A stretch of 46,484 nt of DNA from Clostridiaceae bacterium (lineage in GTDB: Bacteria; Bacillota; Clostridia; Oscillospirales; Acutalibacteraceae): assembly GCA_016285645.1 (NCBI GenBank), contig JAEERC010000040.1:1-46484 (forward strand). The letters run 5' to 3'. Each line of letters starts with the position of its first letter. Positions within the stretch are counted from its first letter, which is position 1. Positions 41,801 to 46,484 of the stretch are shown here, in pieces. The translations under genes and the position numbers were made by a program. The notes under the pieces were generated by a model. It saw nothing but the letters and a program-made list of their open reading frames with translations. It was not told the DNA's origin and ran no database searches.

Positions 41801-42630
41801 GCGCGCCGGTTTCAAGCCCGCGCACACCGCAGAAGGAATATTATGATTTCACCGGCTGGGATGCGGAAATCCCCGATACAATGCCGGCACAGAATCTCGA
41901 ATTCAACGCGGTATTCAAAGCAATCGAATACACCGCGACATTTACAGCGGACGACGAAACGGTTAAGGAAGTTAAATTCACCGTTGAGGACGACAGCATA
42001 GATGAACCCGCCGTTCCCGAAAAAGAGGGCTATGAAGGAAAATGGACCGCATACACTCTCGCCGCGGCCGATATAACAATTAAGGCGGAATACACAGCCA
42101 TAGAATATACAGCAACCTTCGTTGACAAAAACGGAGAAACGGTTGAGGAAGTCAAATTCACCGTTGAAACAGAGAGCATTGAAGAACCCGCCGTTCCCGA
42201 AAAGACGAATTACACGGGAGAGTGGGAAGAATACACGCTCGGAGCAAATGACATAACGATTAAACCCGTTTACACTCTCGCGGGCGAAACGGTCGTAAAT
42301 ACCGACAGCGAGAGCGAAATCACAACGGACTACAAAGAATCAAAGAGATTTGTCTTTGAGCCCGAATTCGTTCCCGAGGGAGCAACCGCACACGTATTCT
42401 ATAACGGCGAAGACAGAGGCGAGGGCACTTCAATTGAAGTCAAAGAGCCCACCGATGACTACACCGTCGAGTGCAAGGTCCTCGATGCCGAAGGCAACGA
42501 AATCGCATCAAGCGGCGAAATCAAGGTCAAAGTCAAAAACAGCTTCTTTGACAGACTCAAATGGTTCTTCAATAACCTGCTCAGGATGGTAATTGAAGCG
42601 CTTATCGAAGGCTTCGGCTCAGTCTGCTGA
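38812..42630 (+). CDS. Large secreted protein: N-terminal dockerin, cohesin-like domain, GLUG repeats, InlB/Flg_new repeats
   Basis: 1272 residues, start after TTGGAGGA. Signal peptide to about residue 30. Residues 36-112 are a type I dockerin with two calcium loops (GDANCDNQVDMADIV and NADVDNSINGVTAGD). Residues about 120-280 form a cohesin-like beta-sandwich. A cap (YSDLRDFASRVNSG...WTPIG) leads to six or more GLUG repeats (about 340-560). A beta-helix-like carbohydrate-binding (DUF4353-like) region spans about 640-880. Four Flg_new/InlB-type repeats (YTVTFFVDGK, YTATFVDKNG) span about 900-1170. An Ig-like domain and a Phe-rich tail SFFDRLKWFFNNLL (about 1243-1256) close the protein. It is a paralogue of the first gene. 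An N-terminal dockerin is uncommon. Likely a surface scaffold or adhesin. Confidence 0.85.
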   Translation: MKITKKALSVLLSLMLVLGTVSVGGISVSAEVPAVTLWGDANCDNQVDMADIVLIMQSLANPNRYGRYGTDYSHITLQGEVNADVDNSINGVTAGDTTKIQEYLLGKISSLNPNRGTGASSSATVSDKNADINADVSFSFMDEDGSNKVNLASGENRTIGVDVNIDAGSNPISALDVQFTVTNGIKISEIYRSVKAFRGVTVSRNIENLRANYTTLDGDSPMTAESGKSAFMIDVEVPAGTPDGVYYVDFSSCKIFKDNTSFNYTVSADPLKIVVGNETMEISTYSDLRDFASRVNSGETGLNAILMNDIECKNDDGTAAKDWTPIGNLSNNYIGTFDGDGHIITGLTYNNPNQDYAGLFGCVGEGGKVRNVGLEGGSITGQKYVGGVIGLNYGTVTNCYNTGGVSGKDYVGGVVGYNYNSSVSSCYNTGSVTATANFAYAGGVVGENCANSSVENCYNTGSVTATEQYAYAGGVVGYNYMSSTISNCYNTGSVSGDYDVGGVVGYNVNNSSVENCYNTGSVTATGNNAYAGGVAGENFLENSSVKNCCYDSDRAPGIPAIGYEDIATHTNVEGLTTAQMTGANALDNMVFEYGAGEENPWLTRANDDINSFYPHLKGFAYDSEPTAENWPPKIVNVIEYPLWVGGNQVTSDNMDDVLKDGTVRFEAVDGKHILTLENADITESYRYEEFDNAYTTANIVTAYPVNDTELTIVLIGENKLSAAEYGIRDSNSRLLTITGDGSLDVTADIMAIQGIDLFIDGADITAKGAGGANGDGSGIITDNLTIRNSAVSATGSEFGNGICGTSIKITDSVITAESEMNIAVASSTLSVSGNSTVIAECASDEDSAIIAGEFVFDDRNDITEPWNYRLENNGDYKLVYNADDNTAAKKVVIGKGYAVTFLDGDGETVLYKTKVLEGANPEYKGAAPTRTDPSGGYTYAFSGWKDGNNNEYAPGAAFPAAESDITYTAQFTETPVDYTVTFFVDGKQYSQSTVPFGAPVSSPRTPQKEYYDFTGWDAEIPDTMPAQNLEFNAVFKAIEYTATFTADDETVKEVKFTVEDDSIDEPAVPEKEGYEGKWTAYTLAAADITIKAEYTAIEYTATFVDKNGETVEEVKFTVETESIEEPAVPEKTNYTGEWEEYTLGANDITIKPVYTLAGETVVNTDSESEITTDYKESKRFVFEPEFVPEGATAHVFYNGEDRGEGTSIEVKEPTDDYTVECKVLDAEGNEIASSGEIKVKVKNSFFDRLKWFFNNLLRMVIEALIEGFGSVC

Positions 42631-42644
42631 GTAAAAACAACCAT

Positions 42645-42670
42645 GCCCGCATCGGGAAACCGATGCGGGC
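42645..42670 (+). terminator. Hairpin after the dockerin protein gene
   Basis: An 11-bp perfect stem GCCCGCATCGG/CCGATGCGGGC with a GAAA tetraloop. No T-run on the plus strand (TGATATAATC), so termination may be weak. Confidence 0.55.
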
Positions 42671-42731
42671 TGATATAATCAATTCGATAAACCGGGATTT
42701 TATGAAAAAGTGAGTAAGGGAGGCGGAGAAG

Positions 42732-44300
42732 ATTATTAAACGGATATTTATATATATTCTTGTATTTTTGCTTTCGCTGTCTCCTTTTTCGTCGGGCGGT
42801 GGGCAGTCGGTTACGGATTTCCCGAAGGCGGCAAAAGAAGCCGCAACACTGCTGCTGACCGATATTCCGAAAGACGGCACTGCCCTGACTCTTGCCTCAA
42901 TGCAGGGGCTGCTCGCGAATACAAGCGAAAAGAATCTCCTCTTCCGGGCTGAAAAATTCAGGGAATGGCTGCCCTTTACAAATGCTCAGCTTATTGAATC
43001 TCAGCCGGACGGCTCGCCGTGGGATTTTACGGCTCTGCTCAAAGAGTTTGCGCCCTGTTTTGACGGCTACATTCTGTGCGATGATGACAGCGCTTTGATT
43101 GCTCTCTCCACGGCAAATCAGAAAAACAGCATAGTTGTTCTGCCCGGATATGAAAATGCCGTCCGGGATGCGGGGCTTAAGATGACCGCGGATGTGCGTG
43201 ATTGGGATGACATTAAATTCAGAATGTCCCCCGAGTTTAAAAACCTCAGGCGCGACATCGCGTTTGAGCAGTATGCTTCATTCGCTCCGCGCCTTCTGGA
43301 TTATGCCGTTATGAGCGACGCTTACATATGGTATGACGCCGATGCAAACCGCGCCGAGCATACAAACGCTTTCCGTTTTCTGTGTGACAACGCGCTGATA
43401 TTCGGCTGGAATAATGACCTCGGCGAGTATAATACGGTATCCTCGCTCTCATCACTTAATGCCTGCCTGATTCCTTCGGACTGGGCGTGCAATCTCTCGG
43501 TGCTCAGCGGCTTTCCGGGCAAAAATCTTAAGCAGAAAACCGATGTTTCTTCCGAAGCGGGAGGTCGCACAGTTTGTATTCTGATGTCGGACGGCGACAA
43601 CCTGCAGTGGTTTCTTGGCTCTTATGAAGATTCATCTCATTACGGGTCGCCTGTCAGAGGGCAGTTCCCCGTCTCCTGGGGCGTTCCGGCTTCCGCGGCA
43701 GACCTCGCGGTGCCTCTTGCCGAAAAATACTACGGCGAAATGACCGCCAATGATTCGTTTGTGCTTTCGCTCAGCGGCCTCGGCTACACTTTCCCGTCAA
43801 AATGGACAAGCCGCAAGGCGCTTCGGAATATGGCGGGCACCCTGTCTCAAAAAATGGAAATGCTGGATACCCGCGAACTGCTGGTGCTTGATGACGGCGG
43901 ATTTGATTCAAACGCGCTTGACATTATTATGAGTGAAACCCGGGCAAACGGCATCTTCTATATTGATTATGAAAAATACGCGGGCTTAAACGGAAAAATT
44001 CGTTTTGCCGGCGGTAAACCGGTGGTATCGGCAAAATATCAGCTCTGGAACAATATGCCGGGCTGTTCACCTGAGGAAATTGCCGCCGCGGTCAACTCTC
44101 TGCCCGCAGACCCGAAAAACCCCGATTCCTATGTCTTCATCATCGTTCACGCCTGGTCGGGGCTTGACGGCAACGGTGAATTTGTTGAGGGCGGCAACAC
44201 CATGGCGGCGGTTGAGAAGCTTGTCAGCGGTCTTAACCCGGATACACATCTTGTCTCACCGTCACAGTTTATGGAACGGATTGTATCAAACTGCGGATAA
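42732..44300 (+). CDS. GxGYxYP-family putative glycoside hydrolase, exported
   Basis: About 522 residues if started at the ATT codon 8 bases after GGAGG (42719-42723). The conventional codon TTG 42768 would cut off the signal peptide (IIKRIFIYILVFLLSL). The family motif is seen as SGLGYTFP (GxGYxFP) near residue 345. Other family blocks are VCILMSDGDNLQWFLGSY, PVSWGVPASAADLAVPLAEKYY and YVFIIVHAWSG. GxGYxYP proteins are predicted carbohydrate-active enzymes and often sit in glycan-utilisation clusters; no activity is established to my knowledge. The gene lies 54 bases before the GH110-like gene, so both probably serve the same glycan. Confidence 0.75.
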   Translation: MIKRIFIYILVFLLSLSPFSSGGGQSVTDFPKAAKEAATLLLTDIPKDGTALTLASMQGLLANTSEKNLLFRAEKFREWLPFTNAQLIESQPDGSPWDFTALLKEFAPCFDGYILCDDDSALIALSTANQKNSIVVLPGYENAVRDAGLKMTADVRDWDDIKFRMSPEFKNLRRDIAFEQYASFAPRLLDYAVMSDAYIWYDADANRAEHTNAFRFLCDNALIFGWNNDLGEYNTVSSLSSLNACLIPSDWACNLSVLSGFPGKNLKQKTDVSSEAGGRTVCILMSDGDNLQWFLGSYEDSSHYGSPVRGQFPVSWGVPASAADLAVPLAEKYYGEMTANDSFVLSLSGLGYTFPSKWTSRKALRNMAGTLSQKMEMLDTRELLVLDDGGFDSNALDIIMSETRANGIFYIDYEKYAGLNGKIRFAGGKPVVSAKYQLWNNMPGCSPEEIAAAVNSLPADPKNPDSYVFIIVHAWSGLDGNGEFVEGGNTMAAVEKLVSGLNPDTHLVSPSQFMERIVSNCG

Positions 44301-44354
44301 AAAAACACTCAAAGAAAGAATATGTTCAAATAATTTAACCCCCGGGAGAGTCAT

Positions 44355-46202
44355 ATGATGCAACGTTTGTTATCTCTTTTACTGTTGCCTTTTGCGCTGC
44401 TGTATATACGCATAAGTCCTCCGCCTGCCGTTCCCGCTCAAACCGTGCTGACCGAGGACGAGCCGGAGTGTTCGCCTTTTCAGACGGTTGATACTGTATG
44501 CGGCGCTGCGGACAGTAAGTTTTATATTCTCAGACCTGAAAGCGACACACTGACATCCGTAAACGCTGACTCGTTCGGCATGAGTGAAAATATGCCGGAT
44601 AACACACAGCCGTTTACGGATGCGATAGAATACTGTCGCTCGCATCCCGACACAAAGCTGATTATTCCTCCCGGTATCTATCGTTTTACAAAGACTAATC
44701 AGATTGTCTTACAGGGGCTCAGAAATGTCTTCATTGATGGAGAGGGCGCGGAGTTTATTTTCTGCACGCCCGGCAGGCAGATTCTTGTGTATGATTGCGA
44801 GGGACTCGAAATCCACGGGCTTGCAATCGACCATGACCGCGTCAACGATCCGATTGACGATGTGGTTTCGGTGTGTAATGCTGACCCTGACACTCACACA
44901 CTGGATTTTTGTTTCTTTGAAAAAACAGATATTGACGAGTCCACGGTGCTGAAAGCCGTGACTCAATGCGATCCAAACACACTTACATTCGGCGCGTCGG
45001 GCAGTGAAAAGGAAGTCTATTTTTATACGCTTGATGAACCCGTAAAAAGCGTAACCAAAGTATCTTCCAATGTGCTGCGCGTGACGCACGACGGCTGTAT
45101 GGACGGCTTTGAGAACGGCGAAACATATATTCTGCGCCACCACGTCTATGACGGGGAGGGCATCCGGACGGAAAACAGTTCCCACATCACTTACAGCGGT
45201 ATGAAGATATACGGCGGAACGGGTTGCTTCTTTGTTTTCGGCATCGGAGCGTCGCATTTTCAGATACTTGACACTTTTGTCGGCGTTGATCCGCAGGATA
45301 AAACCGGAGCGCATGTTTCAACCGCCGCCGATGCGATTCACATCGCCAATACAAACGGATGTTTCCGCGTGGAAGGCTGCGACATCAGCCGTCAGGGCGA
45401 CGACGCGCTCAATGTTCACGACGGCTTGGGATATGTCGAATCCGTCTCCGGCGATACCGTGAAAATGTATGCCTCTGCATTCAGACTTTTCAACGGCGAC
45501 ACTTTGCGGTTCAAAGATGAGACATATCGTAACATTACGGACTTTTCCGCCGTCATTGTTGACGCCGACACTTCCGGCACGCTCAAAACGGTCCGGTTTG
45601 ACCGTGATGTGTCCGATGTGATTCACCCCGGATATATTGCAATCAACACCGCCGCGGACAGCAGCGGTTATGTTGTGCGAAACAACTATATTCACGAAAA
45701 CCGTGCTCGCGGATTTCTGCTTCAGTCCTCTTGCGGACTTTGTGAAAACAACCGTTTTTACAAAACGCAGATGCAGGCAATCAAAATTGTTGTGGATATC
45801 ATTCCGGATTTATGGCAGGAAGGCACAGGTGTCAACACGCTCAAGATCCGCGGCAATACTTTTGAGCAGTGCGTTGTCGGTGAAAACAGTGAGGTTATCA
45901 CTCTTTCAACCGGTTTAAACGGCAGACCCGCCGACGGTTACGCGTTTGAAAATATAGAAATCACGGGCAACACATTTACTGCGTTCCCGGGCAGGCTTGT
46001 CAACGCGTCAAATGTTAACGGTTTTCTTTTTGCGGATAACACCGTAAACGCCGACAGTATCCGTAACGCACTGTCCTTCGGCGCATATTGTGAAAACATG
46101 CAGATTCGCGATAACGGCTGGTCAGGCACAGGTGCGTGGTTCGCGGAATTCCCGCGTTGCAAAACGCTGCGGGAATGGATTCTTCTGTATTCCGGTATGT
46201 AA
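44355..46202 (+). CDS. Secreted beta-helix glycosidase, GH110-like alpha-1,3-galactosidase
   Basis: 615 residues, start after GGGAGAG at a doubled ATG. Signal peptide to about residue 28. The rest is a right-handed parallel beta-helix with an N-terminal pectate-lyase-like cap (IIPPGIYRFTKTNQIVLQGL). Candidate catalytic aspartates are D326 (AADAIHIAN) and D349/D350 (RQGDDALNVHD). As I recall, the GH110 enzyme PdGH110B has the same 23/24-residue spacing among its three catalytic Asp. GH110 enzymes remove terminal alpha-1,3-galactose from blood group B or linear B structures on host glycans. The specificity is inferred. Followed by about 280 bases with a gene remnant and a terminator. Confidence 0.72.
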   Translation: MMQRLLSLLLLPFALLYIRISPPPAVPAQTVLTEDEPECSPFQTVDTVCGAADSKFYILRPESDTLTSVNADSFGMSENMPDNTQPFTDAIEYCRSHPDTKLIIPPGIYRFTKTNQIVLQGLRNVFIDGEGAEFIFCTPGRQILVYDCEGLEIHGLAIDHDRVNDPIDDVVSVCNADPDTHTLDFCFFEKTDIDESTVLKAVTQCDPNTLTFGASGSEKEVYFYTLDEPVKSVTKVSSNVLRVTHDGCMDGFENGETYILRHHVYDGEGIRTENSSHITYSGMKIYGGTGCFFVFGIGASHFQILDTFVGVDPQDKTGAHVSTAADAIHIANTNGCFRVEGCDISRQGDDALNVHDGLGYVESVSGDTVKMYASAFRLFNGDTLRFKDETYRNITDFSAVIVDADTSGTLKTVRFDRDVSDVIHPGYIAINTAADSSGYVVRNNYIHENRARGFLLQSSCGLCENNRFYKTQMQAIKIVVDIIPDLWQEGTGVNTLKIRGNTFEQCVVGENSEVITLSTGLNGRPADGYAFENIEITGNTFTAFPGRLVNASNVNGFLFADNTVNADSIRNALSFGAYCENMQIRDNGWSGTGAWFAEFPRCKTLREWILLYSGM

Positions 46203-46284
46203 ACCGTGGCTCCGCAAATTCCGGTTTATCGGGATAAATCACACAGAAAGAATAATACAAATCGGGATTTAATGAGGCGATATT

Positions 46285-46421
46285 ATGAATGATAATAATA
46301 AGAAAAACAATAACACATACCATATATAAATTATTTACAATGAATGATTATTTCCGTTGGTTACCGTGTGAAGTCTCAGCGCGGTATTCAGTTCAGAATC
46401 TGGGCGGCAAACATAAAATAA
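46285..46421 (+). pseudogene. Remnant of a RhuM-family gene
   Basis: Bases 46344-46421 encode VGYRVKSQRGIQFRIWA and stop prematurely. This matches the conserved core of RhuM (virulence_RhuM) proteins, normally about 330 residues. Upstream, an ATG at 46285 after GAGGCG opens 14 codons (MNDNNKKNNNTYHI) that could be the old N-terminus. Everything between and after is lost. No intact function. Confidence 0.55.
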
Positions 46422-46430
46422 TAGCAAAAA

Positions 46431-46463
46431 AGACCACAGGAAGTGAAACCTGTGGCCTTCTTT
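46431..46463 (+). terminator. Intrinsic terminator near the right end
   Basis: A 7-bp stem CCACAGG/CCTGTGG with an 8-base loop. It is preceded by GCAAAAAAGA and followed by CCTTCTTTGC. Confidence 0.65.
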
Positions 46464-46484
46464 GCACTCAAGGATTATACCTTC

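Noticed and set aside
1-46484. tRNA, rRNA, riboswitches, prophage or insertion-sequence genes
   Set aside because: None could be recognised on either strand. The only mobile-element hint is the RhuM remnant at the right edge.

Overview
The window looks like a chromosome segment of an anaerobic, spore-lineage Firmicute (class Clostridia, Oscillospiraceae/Ruminococcaceae-like, probably from a gut). The reasons are strong AGGAGG-type ribosome binding sites on nearly every gene, a VanR/VanS-like two-component pair, an XRE-desulfoferrodoxin fusion, a dockerin protein, GLUG and Flg_new/InlB-type surface repeats, and many secreted glycoside hydrolases and esterases. There are no rRNA or tRNA genes and no CRISPR array. 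The coding strand is + throughout, except for the two-component system (16602-19263) and one small zinc-ribbon membrane gene (29504-30019).

Layout. (1) 1-2680: 3' part of a large surface protein with GLUG repeats, near-identical collagen-like modules and a hydrophobic FF..FFKKLF tail. (2) 2749-15269: a long same-strand run ending at a strong terminator. It holds a secreted neutral-ceramidase-like protein, a Gfo/Idh/MocA dehydrogenase, an Ntn-type linear amide hydrolase, a secreted MBL hydrolase, a secreted LCAT-like lipase, a YhfC protease-MBL fusion, an alpha/beta hydrolase, a secreted metallophosphoesterase and a GH36/GH27-like enzyme. (3) 15411-19263: an SLC13/ArsB-type permease facing a VanRS-like two-component system across a shared bidirectional terminator. 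(4) 19377-22863: a divergent regulatory region with a perfect tandem 11-bp repeat, a tiny leader ORF, a GNAT acetyltransferase, a secreted clan GH-A enzyme and the XRE-desulfoferrodoxin regulator. (5) 22995-28234: an operon of GNAT, small unknown, P-loop kinase, alpha/beta hydrolase, a secreted MBL-TIM barrel fusion and a GH4 alpha-galactosidase. (6) 28382-34527: secreted esterase, zinc-ribbon membrane protein, secreted metallophosphoesterase, GH127-like enzyme and esterase. (7) 34736-37053: a SWIM zinc-finger protein, an unknown protein and an ASCH-domain protein, closed by a multi-hairpin element. (8) 37171-38770: an AT-rich patch with small lineage-restricted genes. (9) 38812-46202: a 1272-residue dockerin/cohesin-like/GLUG surface protein, a GxGYxYP protein and a GH110-like beta-helix alpha-galactosidase, followed by the remnant of a RhuM-family gene.

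How it fits together. About a third of the genes carry signal peptides, and most encode hydrolases for glycans (GH4, GH36-like, GH-A, GH127, GH110-like, GxGYxYP) or for ester, amide and phosphate bonds. My inference is that this is a secretome-dense accessory region for processing host or plant glycoconjugates, possibly including glycolipids. The most unusual recurring signal is a short amphipathic, Phe-rich segment of the type SFFGRFIAFFKKLF. It is shared by otherwise unrelated secreted proteins across the whole window and looks like an unnamed localisation or membrane-association module.
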